64,000 bases of DNA from positions 30,549 to 94,548 of the forward strand of contig JAWXUC010000007.1 of NCBI GenBank assembly GCA_044432975.1, given 5' to 3'. Positions 25,125-34,600 of this stretch are shown here, piece after piece. Both the position numbers and the translations under genes were made by a program. The notes under the pieces were generated by a model. The model was not told the DNA's origin and ran no database searches. It saw only the letters and a program-made list of their open reading frames with translations. This stretch comes from JAWXUC01 sp044432975 (lineage in GTDB: Bacteria > Pseudomonadota > Alphaproteobacteria > RF32 > CAG-239). Position 1 is the first letter of the stretch. The number at the start of each line of letters is the position of its first letter.

Positions 25125-28100
25125 TTAACCCCTTTTTCCCTTTGTTACTTCTGTTATAACATAACCTGCTATTTTTTTATCCAAATTAACATAAGAGCCA
25201 TTACCTTTAATATAACCAATATCTTTATTAGAGTCATCTATAACTCTACCTTCTGGTGATAATCTTCCTAAATATTTACCTTCAGAGCTTAAAACACTAG
25301 AACCTATTTTATAACTTTTGCCGATTATATTGTCTAATTCTCCTAATACTAAACCAGAACCGATTAGTCTTCCTATAATACGTCCGTTCTTTCCCATAAC
25401 TTTACCATCAAAAGAAACATATCCTAGCAAGTTATCATCATTATCAATAACAATATCTGTATCAACTACTTCTCCAATAATATTGCCTGAGATTCCTATA
25501 ACTGAACCATCAGGTAAAGCACGTCCTATAACATTATCTTCAGAGTCAACAACTTTACCATTACTTAAAACAATGCCGAGAGTGTTTCCTACAAAGTCAA
25601 TAACAACTCCTTTTTTTAACAAAACTAACTGATTATTTGAGAATGAACCAGGGAGAATAATGCCAGATACGTTATTTGCAGCATCTACAATATCTCCATA
25701 TAAATTTAAGAGTCCTCGATAATCTCCATTAGAATTTATTGCAACACCTTCCTCAATAACCTCACCGATTACCTTAAAGTTATTATCAAGTATTTTACCA
25801 TCAGAAGCAATGTCTCCTACAACTTGCCCTTTTTCACTTAATACTTTTCCCAAGCTTGAGGCATAACCTAAATAATTACCATCATAGCCAATACCTATTC
25901 CTTCTTTAACAGCAGCTCCTAAAAGTTTGTGATTATTATCAAAGAACCTTTCTTTACTATCTAAATAACCAATTTCTTCACCTGCTGGATTTACAACCTT
26001 ATTATCTGAAACACTATGACCAACTATACCACCTGAAAAATCTACAATAATCTTTGAACTTGTTTTAGTTATTGTTTTTTTATTAGAAAAAGAGTTTTTT
26101 GATCCAGAATATTGACTGATTTCTTTACCTGATAAGTCATAAATTTTACCGTCTACAAAAATGTATCCTACTTTTTTGCCACTATTATCAACAAAGAAAG
26201 AGCCTTCATCAATAACAAAGCCTTTTATACTATTTTTATCATCAACAAGCATATCACCAACAACTCTTAACACACCTAATGTTGGAACATTTATTTGATT
26301 GTTATCATCTAGTCCGCCTAAAAAGTTTTTTTGCAAATCAAAAGCTACTTTGTTTTTATTAACTTTACCTATATATGCTTTGTTTTTATTTAGAATATAA
26401 CCACCTATACCAACACAACCCAATGTTTTTTTATCATTATTCAAGACTAAACCTAAATTATTTATACCACCTAAGGTTTTATAATCAAGACCTAGAGCGC
26501 CTCCCTCTTCAAGAACACTAGCAATAACCTTTCCATTTTCATTTAAAACCATTCCATTAGGAATAATACATCCAACATAAGATCCATCATCTTTACGAAC
26601 GCTACCGTCTCCATAGGTTCTGCCAATTACTTGGCAATCTTCATTTAAAACTAAACCGCTTTTAGCAACAGCACCTGCATAGCTACCATCAAGATAAAAA
26701 ACATCTCCATTAGGAAGAAGTTTTAAAGGAAGTTCCTCTTCTCCTTGTCTAATTTTTCCATCTTTTTCTAAATATCCCAAAGATTTACAACCATAACCAA
26801 CAACAGCACCAGCTTTTATAGCTTTACCTATTATAGAAATCCCTGCGATATCTTTAATAACATTTGAAGAAAGCAATCTACCTATTGCTTGGTTTTTATC
26901 ATCTTCAATAATACCTGTACTTTTGATTGTGCCAATAACTTGACCTTGTGGAGAGATGGCTAACATACTTGTATCTACAACTCTACCTAAAAAACCACTC
27001 TGATAAGAGGTCTCCTCATCACCTTTAATACCTCCTGTAAGTTTACCATCTTTATCATAAACTTTTCCATCCACGCCAGCATAACCAATAATGTTGCCAT
27101 TTGCATCAAGGATAGGAGCTTTGGTTGATCCTAAAACTTTGCCATCTTTACCTATAACGGTTCCGTCTGCCTGAACAGTACCAATAACCTTACCGTCAAT
27201 ATCATAAACCTTACCATCTGGACCTGCATAACCGATAAGGTTGCCATCTTTATCATATACTGGAACTTTAGCTGTACCAATAACTTTGCCATTTTCATCT
27301 AAAACACTACCATCAGCTTGAACACTACCAACAAAATTTCCGTCTTTATCATAAACCTTTCCATCGGCATCGGCATAACCTATAAGATTGCCATCTTTAT
27401 CATAAACAGGTGTTCTTGCAGAGCCTATAACGTTACCATCTTTATCGACAACACTGCCATCTGCTAAAACTCTACCAACAATTTTACCATCTTTATTTAT
27501 AACATTACCGTTTTCATCTACATAACCAATAAGATTGCCATCTTTATCATAAACAGCTTTTTTTATAAAACCACTTTGACGACCATCTGCATCATAAACC
27601 TTACCATCGGCACCTGTATAACCTACAACTTGTCCGTTTTCATCATAAATATTTCTTCTTACAGAACCTATAAGCTTGCCACTCTCATCAACAACTCTAC
27701 CGTCAGGTAATACTTTACCTATAACTTTACCATCTTTATCATAAACTTTTCCGTCTGGGCCTGCATAACCTATAATATTGCCGTCTTTATCATATATTGG
27801 TTTTCTAACGAAACCCTTAACTTCTCCATCTTTACCAATAACATTACCGTTTTCATCTACATAACCAATAACGTTACCATTTGCATCCACAACACTTCCG
27901 TTTGGCATTACAACGCCTATAACGTTACCATCCTTATCTACAACACTTTGTCCTTGAGGGGCAACGCGTCCTAAAATTTTTCCGTTTTCATCAACAACGC
28001 TTCCGTCTGGCATTATACGACCAATACTTTTACCATCCATATCAACAACTGTTCCGTCTGGCATTACTCTACCTATAATATCGCCATTTTCATCATATAC

Positions 28101-29060
28101 ATAACCTAAATCAACCGCTTTACCAATAACATTTCCGTTTGCATCAACGACAGTTCCATCTGGTAAAACTTTTCCGATAACATTACCATCTTTATCTACA
28201 ACATTGCCATTTTCATCTATATAACCAATAACGTTACCGTTGGCGTCTAAAACAGCTTTCTTATTACCAGCAACACCTATAATATTACCATCTTTATCAA
28301 CGATTAAACCATTTTCATTTATTTTTCCTATAATATTGCCATTTTTATCAATAACATTACCGTTTTCATCTATTTCGCCAATAATTTCTCCATTAGGACC
28401 ATAAGCATATCTCTTATTTGCAGAGTTAGATTTTACAACAGAAACATCTTTATTGCTTTCTGTAAAAATACCTGCTTCTTCTTTTGTTATAGCGTTTCCA
28501 ATAACTGGCACTTTAGCAGATTTTAAACTCTTTTTACCAACATTTGTTTCAAACCAAGAAATAATGAAATTATTTTGAACGTTTCCTGCTGTTGCTGGCG
28601 TCCAACCCATCGTAACATCACATGTTTTCTCTTTTGAAAGATTAGCATCTTCACAAAAACTTTCAAAAACAAACCCCGTCGCAGGAGGGTCTGCTAGTTT
28701 AACAGCTTCTATAGTAATTGCTGTTCTGCCATTTGTACCTATAGTTAAAACATTTTTTGCGCTAGTCCCTAACACCACTTCACCCATTGGAATAGGATTT
28801 GGGTCTAATGTAATAGCATCTCCAATATCTGCAACATCTTCAAACTCTATACTATCTGAAACTATAGCAGGACCTGAAAAACCTAATCCGTCATCAGTTC
28901 CTTCTATAACAAACTCCTCTGTTTCAACTTCATCTCCAGTATTGCTTAACAAAAAAACACCTAAACCAAAAAGAGTTAAAGAAATTAATCCAATTATTAA
29001 AATAATTCGATTAGTCTTTTGAACATATTCTTCTGAATGAGTTAAATTTTCTTTTGTCAT
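25125..29060 (-). CDS. Giant membrane-anchored 17-residue-repeat protein of the type IV secretion locus
   Basis: The 1311-residue protein has one membrane segment at about residues 19-40 (IILIIGLISLTLFGLGVFLL). An Ig-like domain at about 80-200 contains PIPMGEVVLGTSAKN and WTPATAGNVQNNF. Repeats then run from about 215 to the end. The unit is 17 residues (51 bases), consensus VVDxDGNVIGxVxPDGx, very regular at about 215-690 and decayed later. The layout (membrane anchor plus repeats) recalls the N-terminal half of DotG/IcmE, whose C-terminal half is VirB10-like; here that half is the next gene. I infer a periplasm-spanning fibre or scaffold joined to the VirB10 core. It overlaps virB9 by 4 bases (ATGA). 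Confidence 0.8.
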   Translation of the reverse strand: MTKENLTHSEEYVQKTNRIILIIGLISLTLFGLGVFLLSNTGDEVETEEFVIEGTDDGLGFSGPAIVSDSIEFEDVADIGDAITLDPNPIPMGEVVLGTSAKNVLTIGTNGRTAITIEAVKLADPPATGFVFESFCEDANLSKEKTCDVTMGWTPATAGNVQNNFIISWFETNVGKKSLKSAKVPVIGNAITKEEAGIFTESNKDVSVVKSNSANKRYAYGPNGEIIGEIDENGNVIDKNGNIIGKINENGLIVDKDGNIIGVAGNKKAVLDANGNVIGYIDENGNVVDKDGNVIGKVLPDGTVVDANGNVIGKAVDLGYVYDENGDIIGRVMPDGTVVDMDGKSIGRIMPDGSVVDENGKILGRVAPQGQSVVDKDGNVIGVVMPNGSVVDANGNVIGYVDENGNVIGKDGEVKGFVRKPIYDKDGNIIGYAGPDGKVYDKDGKVIGKVLPDGRVVDESGKLIGSVRRNIYDENGQVVGYTGADGKVYDADGRQSGFIKKAVYDKDGNLIGYVDENGNVINKDGKIVGRVLADGSVVDKDGNVIGSARTPVYDKDGNLIGYADADGKVYDKDGNFVGSVQADGSVLDENGKVIGTAKVPVYDKDGNLIGYAGPDGKVYDIDGKVIGTVQADGTVIGKDGKVLGSTKAPILDANGNIIGYAGVDGKVYDKDGKLTGGIKGDEETSYQSGFLGRVVDTSMLAISPQGQVIGTIKSTGIIEDDKNQAIGRLLSSNVIKDIAGISIIGKAIKAGAVVGYGCKSLGYLEKDGKIRQGEEELPLKLLPNGDVFYLDGSYAGAVAKSGLVLNEDCQVIGRTYGDGSVRKDDGSYVGCIIPNGMVLNENGKVIASVLEEGGALGLDYKTLGGINNLGLVLNNDKKTLGCVGIGGYILNKNKAYIGKVNKNKVAFDLQKNFLGGLDDNNQINVPTLGVLRVVGDMLVDDKNSIKGFVIDEGSFFVDNSGKKVGYIFVDGKIYDLSGKEISQYSGSKNSFSNKKTITKTSSKIIVDFSGGIVGHSVSDNKVVNPAGEEIGYLDSKERFFDNNHKLLGAAVKEGIGIGYDGNYLGYASSLGKVLSEKGQVVGDIASDGKILDNNFKVIGEVIEEGVAINSNGDYRGLLNLYGDIVDAANNVSGIILPGSFSNNQLVLLKKGVVIDFVGNTLGIVLSNGKVVDSEDNVIGRALPDGSVIGISGNIIGEVVDTDIVIDNDDNLLGYVSFDGKVMGKNGRIIGRLIGSGLVLGELDNIIGKSYKIGSSVLSSEGKYLGRLSPEGRVIDDSNKDIGYIKGNGSYVNLDKKIAGYVITEVTKGKRG

Positions 29061-30598
29061 TGCGTCCTTACTACACTACAAAAAACACCTTTACGACCAA
29101 GCTGGCTACAAATAGAATCGCCTGTTGATAAATTATTTATAGGACCAACTCTTAAATGGAAAAGCTCTTTACCTACTCCGTCTGCAGGAGCATCTACAGA
29201 GAAAAAGGGATTATAACCATTTAAAACATCTGGATGCTTTGAAGATAAACTATCCCATAAGCTTTCCATTTGAGCAATATCATCGCCCGTACCTAACTGA
29301 ACAGAAATACTACTATTCAAACCACCATCATCAAAAGAAGAGCTATACCCCCTCATTGAAACACCTTGCGATCCAGCATTAGAGCCTCGACTATTGCTTT
29401 TATAAGATGGAGTTATAACATTACTTGATGACTGAGAATCTGTGTTTATAACCTTGTTTGTTGATTGAGATTGAATATATTCATTAAAACTCAAATGTTC
29501 TTCTTCACCATTAGAGCCGCCTTTTAAACTATCTTTAGAGGAACTTCCTGAAGAAGAGTCTAAAAAGTTTGGAAGATTTGGTGGAACATCCCATTCTTTA
29601 CCATACCTAGAATCATCTTCATAAGAGGTATAACCATCTAAACCTTTAGCATCATGTCTTCTCATTTTTAAACAAATAATTCTTTTTCCGTTTCTTAAAA
29701 CAAAATCACCTATTCCTTCTACAATAATTAAACGATTGTCTGGACCTTTAGCTCTAAAACTAACAGGAACCTCTGAACGCTCAACAATCTGAGTTACAAT
29801 AGGTCTTTGTTGCATTGTTAAAGATTTTTCACCTAAATCTATATATGTAAAAATATCATCCCTCCAAACTCTTTCTGGTGCCATAACAACATCATCTGGA
29901 TTTGGAACATAAACTTCCATATCAAACCTTAAATTCTCTGGCGAAAAAGGAATTTCATTTAACCAGTTGTTTTTTTGCATACTTCTGGTAGCTCTCTTAG
30001 TTCCACCAGAAGAGCTATTAAAAAAACCAGAAGATGAACCACCTCCTGAACCACCTGAAGAACCATCAGCCACTTCATCAGGAATTTCAATATCAATAAT
30101 AGCATTAGTTAAACGCTCTGTATCAACACCTTCACTCTTAAGATAAAAAACATATTTATTGCCTGAACGACCAAACATAATAACATTAGTATCAACACCA
30201 ATATTACCCTTTGTCCACAACATAACAGTATTAGGTCCAGCGATATCACCAGAAAAAGACTTTACATCACCAAATTGAACACTTTCAATCATCTCCCACT
30301 CTGGAAAGTTTATAATCGTAATCATAGACTCTCTTAAACGGATTGGAAGAACCAAGTCTTTGTGCCAATAGTACTTAGAATAAGCTGGTTTTGTTTGTCC
30401 TTCACCTAAATTTTGCAAAGGGTCCAACCATGCGGCTTGTGTCATCCCCAAAGAATTAAAGCCTGCGTATCCCATATCCATTGGCTGATACTGACCTTGA
30501 GCATTATTAGCGCTTTGATCCAAAGAACCAGCTGCCTGAGCCATCACATTAGAACTCAAAACCAACAATAAACCAACAATAAAAATTTTCTTTCTCAT
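29057..30598 (-). CDS. virB9: VirB9-like core protein with C-terminal SPOR-like domain
   Basis: This 513-residue exported protein has a signal peptide MRKKIFIVGLLLVLSSNVMA. The N-terminal VirB9 domain reads VLPIRLRESMITIINFP, FGDVKSFSGDI and NVIMFGRSGNKYVFYL. The C-terminal VirB9 domain at about 245-320 contains FTYIDLG, RPIVTQIVERSEVPVSFRAKG and IIVEGIGDFVLRNGKRIICLK. A low-complexity Ser-rich linker leads to a final segment of about 70 residues, ending LFHLRVGPINNL...GVFCSVVR, which resembles a SPOR peptidoglycan-binding domain. VirB9 makes the outer-membrane ring with VirB7 and VirB10. The SPOR-like tail is not usual and may tie the complex to septal or remodelled cell wall. Confidence 0.87.
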   Translation of the reverse strand: MRKKIFIVGLLLVLSSNVMAQAAGSLDQSANNAQGQYQPMDMGYAGFNSLGMTQAAWLDPLQNLGEGQTKPAYSKYYWHKDLVLPIRLRESMITIINFPEWEMIESVQFGDVKSFSGDIAGPNTVMLWTKGNIGVDTNVIMFGRSGNKYVFYLKSEGVDTERLTNAIIDIEIPDEVADGSSGGSGGGSSSGFFNSSSGGTKRATRSMQKNNWLNEIPFSPENLRFDMEVYVPNPDDVVMAPERVWRDDIFTYIDLGEKSLTMQQRPIVTQIVERSEVPVSFRAKGPDNRLIIVEGIGDFVLRNGKRIICLKMRRHDAKGLDGYTSYEDDSRYGKEWDVPPNLPNFLDSSSGSSSKDSLKGGSNGEEEHLSFNEYIQSQSTNKVINTDSQSSSNVITPSYKSNSRGSNAGSQGVSMRGYSSSFDDGGLNSSISVQLGTGDDIAQMESLWDSLSSKHPDVLNGYNPFFSVDAPADGVGKELFHLRVGPINNLSTGDSICSQLGRKGVFCSVVRTQ

Positions 30599-30599
30599 A

Positions 30600-31337
30600 C
30601 TAATCTACCTTATTTTGCTGTAGTGCATATCTTATTACCTTAAAACCTAAAGGATTTTTCAAACGCTCATCATACTTAACTGTTTGCGGAACATAAACAA
30701 CCTTAATTGAAGCTGTAAAAAACTTTGAACTAATATCTTGAGAAGAAGGAAGCACGTCCTGAGCCTCATATTCAACCTGCCACAAACCAGTACTAAGTTC
30801 ATTTACAGACAAAAGTTTTACATCCCTTGTCAAACCTCTTGTTTTTACCAAATTTATTGCTGGTTTTGCAGTTTTTTCTAAAAATTCAGAATAAACTGTT
30901 GCGGACGACGTTTCTTGGATAGGACCACCAGGCATCCACCTAGTTTCAAGTTCAAGAACATCTCTTAAAAAAGTGCTACGAAGAAGAACATATTGGCGAA
31001 TTAACGCCTCTGTAACCGCTTTATTCTGCCTTAAATCAGACTTTATAGAAGAAATATTATAAACTTGCTCCTCTTTGTTTTGAAAGGTTAATAAAAATGG
31101 TTCAACCCTATAAAGAGGAATAACTTTTGTAATAGCAATAACCAAAACTATATTACAACACAAACTAACCGCAAAAATAATAGAAAAAGCACGAGCTGTC
31201 CATAAATATCTCTTTTCAGCAACGTTTGCAACAAAAACATCTCCTGAAGATTTTTTAGGCGCTGCAACAGCAACCCTTTTTACCCTAGAGCCTATCATTT
31301 GTTGTTTTTGATTTTGAATTCCTAGATTTTTTTCCAC
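30600..31337 (-). CDS. virB8: VirB8-type inner-membrane protein
   Basis: I place the start at GTG 31337 (VEKNLGIQNQ), since GAGGGG lies seven bases before it; a TTG at 31352 directly after the virB7 stop is the alternative. The protein has about 245 residues, with one membrane segment (FSIIFAVSLCCNIVLVIAI) at about 55-73. The NTF2-like periplasmic domain ends in FFTASIKVVYVP and the family-typical NPLGFKVIRY. VirB8 links the inner-membrane platform to the core complex. The gene order virB7-8-9-10-11 is conserved. Confidence 0.9.
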   Translation of the reverse strand: MEKNLGIQNQKQQMIGSRVKRVAVAAPKKSSGDVFVANVAEKRYLWTARAFSIIFAVSLCCNIVLVIAITKVIPLYRVEPFLLTFQNKEEQVYNISSIKSDLRQNKAVTEALIRQYVLLRSTFLRDVLELETRWMPGGPIQETSSATVYSEFLEKTAKPAINLVKTRGLTRDVKLLSVNELSTGLWQVEYEAQDVLPSSQDISSKFFTASIKVVYVPQTVKYDERLKNPLGFKVIRYALQQNKVD

Positions 31338-31352
31338 AAAACTTCCCCTCAA

Positions 31353-31541
31353 TTAGATTGTTGCCACAAACCAATCTGGAAGCTCTTTAATAACCTCTAC
31401 TTCCAAACAAGCGCATGGAGAAAGTTTAAGTTCATCAGTGTTTTTACCAATACCTACTGGCTCTGGCTCATAATAAGACCCCCAACAACCTGAAAGTAGA
31501 ATTGGCATAAAAAGTAGAAGAATTTTTTTATTTTTAAGCAT
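31353..31541 (-). CDS. Small lipoprotein, VirB7-like
   Basis: The 62-residue lipoprotein has signal peptide MLKNKKILLLFMPILLSGC with lipobox LSGC. The short mature part includes SPCACLEVEVIKELPDW. Size, lipidation and position before virB8 fit VirB7, which anchors VirB9 in the outer membrane. Sequence is too short for certainty. A terminator upstream separates it from the 1489-residue gene, so this is probably the first gene of the virB7-virB11 operon. Confidence 0.75.
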   Translation of the reverse strand: MLKNKKILLLFMPILLSGCWGSYYEPEPVGIGKNTDELKLSPCACLEVEVIKELPDWFVATI

Positions 31542-31630
31542 GCTAAAATCCCTTTTAATTTATGATATATCAAAGGTAGTATAAATCTAATATATATTTT
31601 TTTTAACCTTTTTTTTAGTTATCAACAGAA

Positions 31631-31664
31631 AAAAGGTTCATCGCACAAAGACAATGAACCTTTT
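31631..31664 (-). terminator. Terminator after the 1489-residue protein gene
   Basis: AAAAGGTTCA and TGAACCTTTT make a 10-bp stem around a 14-base loop; on the minus strand the T tract continues. It lies 22 bases after the stop at 31686. Confidence 0.8.
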
Positions 31665-31685
31665 ATAAAGTGATAAACTCCTTTT

Positions 31686-34600
31686 TTATCTACCCTTTGA
31701 TGCCACTTTTTTATATACCGCATCTTGTTCTTCAGGAGTTAAGCTTTTCTTCCAAACGCTACTCTTTGAACCAACAGTTGACTCTAAGGCTTTTACGTCA
31801 GCTTTTGAAAGCCCTAAAGTCTCTCTTTCTTCTGCAGATATAGTGCCGTCTTTCATAGCTTCTTTAAGTTTTGCAACTCTTCCTTCTAAGACTTTTTCTG
31901 CTTTTAGGGCTTCTCTTTCTTCTGGAGGAGTAAACTCTAAATCTCCGTCTTTATTTCTGCTTAATCCATGCTTTTCTAAATTTTCTTCATGTCTTGCCAA
32001 AAATCTAGTTTCTCCTGCATTTGGTTCATACCCATCAGCAACTCTAGCTTCTAAATCTTGAGCTATCATATCATTGGTTATTAAACCTGTTACCCTACTA
32101 GAAGCCATACTTCTTGCAATACTCATATTGTTAGAAACAGCTAATGCACTTTCTCTACTATCTCCACCAACAAATATTGTTCCTTTATCATCTTGATAAA
32201 TTGTTGATGTTATTTTTGATGAAAGTTTATTACCATCATAAGCAAAAGAAGATACATTCCCGCTAAACTTCATCTCTCCTTCTTCTGAAATAGAGTAAGA
32301 TAAATTAACACCATTACCAGAGATGTTTCTTGCACCAGAATCTAACTCTGTGCTTTTTACATCTGGAGCGACATTTCTTGTTTCTGTATTTTCAGTAGTA
32401 TTATCTAACGATGCAACAGCCTCTTCTCTTGTTTTATTATAAACCTCTCCTAATTTTAGAGCATCATCTTCTGAAATATTTCCAGCAACAACTTCTTGAG
32501 CTAAGACTTCATTAATATCTCCACCCTCTTTAAGTTGAGTTGTAATTCTAGTTAAATCAGTTTTTGAAATACTGTCGCCATACAAAACTTCTTCTTGAGA
32601 AGAAGGAGCTTCTGCAGCTGTATCTCCGTCTCTTGCAGATGGAGTTTCAACAACAGCATCTCCTGAAGCATCTTCCACAGCAACACCTTCTTTTGAACCA
32701 CCTAGCTTTTTGAAAAAACCTTTTATCTTACTGCCAAGACCAGATTTTTCTTGATCTGAAGCCTCTTGACCTACAACCTCTTGACCTGAAGCTTCTTTAG
32801 GCATTTTTACTAAATCGCCATCTTCATTTCTAGATACACCTATATTTTCTAACTTTTTCTCATGAGATTCTAAAAATCTGGCTTCTCCTGCATTTGGTTC
32901 ATAACCATCGGCTATTCTCGCCTCTAAGTCTTGAGCGACCATATCGTTTGTCATTAAGTTTCTAGCTTCAAATGAACTCATCTCACCACTCATACTTGAA
33001 ACAAATTTATTTCCGTCATAATTAACTGATGAAACACTTCCGCTAATTTCTGTTCTTCCTTCTTCTGAAATAGAGTAAGATAAATCAACACCATTACCTG
33101 AAACTTTTCTAACTCCTGAATCAAGTTCTGTATTTGTTACATTTGGTGCAAGATTGTTTGCTTCTACATTTTCAACAGCTACTTCTTTATCTTTTAAGAA
33201 GTCCCAACTTCCAGTTTCTTTATATGTTAAATATTCTTCATCTGTAAACATATTATATTTATCTCTCTCAGGAGTGTTTAATATATTATTTTTTACAGTT
33301 GATGTTTCTATATTTTCAGCACCTGTAGCTTCAAGACTCGTTCTATCTGCATAAGCTTGCTCATAAGCAGCTTGCTTCTCTGGAGTTCCAAAATAATCAC
33401 TAGAAGGAGCAACTTCTTGACCATCATTATTAAAGAATTGATAATTAATCATATTATCTTCACCCATTGTTTTTACAACGCGAAGACCTTCATCTGTATA
33501 ACTAACATCCATTATATTATCTGAAAGAAGTTGAGACTGAACAGCCGCCTCTCTTGCTTCTGTATCTAAAAAAGAACTACCACTTCCAGACATATAACCA
33601 TGAGCCTCATCAGCTAAATCGCCTTCTGTTGCAATTGGGTCTGCGCCTGAAACGCTACGAACAGAATCATTTATTGCTGAATTTTCTGCATCATTACCGT
33701 CTATTTTTTGTTGATGTCCACCTGCTCTTGTTTGAGAAGCATCAGCTCTTTCATAATCGCGAGAAGCTTCTCCAAACTCTTGGTCAGCAACGTGATCTTG
33801 AGCTTTACGAGCTCTTCTTTCTTCTCTTCTTTCATCGCGAGCTTGTTTTTTCTCTTGGCTTTCTGTTTGTTTGTTATTTTTCTCTGCTTGCTCTTCTGCT
33901 GTATCATAAATTTCTTCTCTTTGATCAGCAATTCTTTCATCTACCCTGTCTATTTTTTTATCTATTTTGCCTAATTCTTTTTCTGCTTTTTCTACCATTG
34001 ATTGAGCATCTTCCATCTCACCTGTTGTTTCTGCAGCTCCTGCCCAATCTCTTGAAGCATTAAGTTTTTCTAAAGCAGCGGCCTTTTCTTCTATACTTAA
34101 ATTTCCGTCTGTTATAATACCGTTAAGTTCTTCTTTTCTTAACAATAAATCTGCTTTATCTTGTTCTAAACCTTCTAAAGCCTCTATTTCTCTATCTACG
34201 GCAGAATTTCCTGATCTTAAATAACCACTTTCTTCTGATTCTAGTTCAAAATTATCCATTGGAGAACCATCTGGAGTAACAACTACTGGTTCTATCTCAC
34301 CGCCATCATATATTGTATTATCTGGAGTAACAACCACTTCTGGAATTTCACCACCATCATATATTGTGTTATCATCAACAGTTGTTGTTGAACCACCGCG
34401 TCCATAAACATCATTTAATTCTGAAGGCTCTGTTATATGACCTCCTGTATCAAAATCTTCTATTGTGGCAACATCAAATGCTTTTAACTCTTCTTGACTA
34501 AATTCACCATTTGCAAAAGCTTCTTTTAATTTTGCAGATGACATCCAAGAATATTCTTCTCCTCTTGTTTGTTGCAAAATTTCATTTAACTGTTTTGGGT

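Noticed and set aside
25125..29060. Possible CRISPR or satellite DNA in the 51-base repeats
   Set aside because: Repeats are in frame within a long coding sequence and encode a regular protein motif.
33554..34063. 169-residue plus-strand frame rich in Leu and His
   Set aside because: Antisense shadow of the coiled-coil part of the 1489-residue protein.
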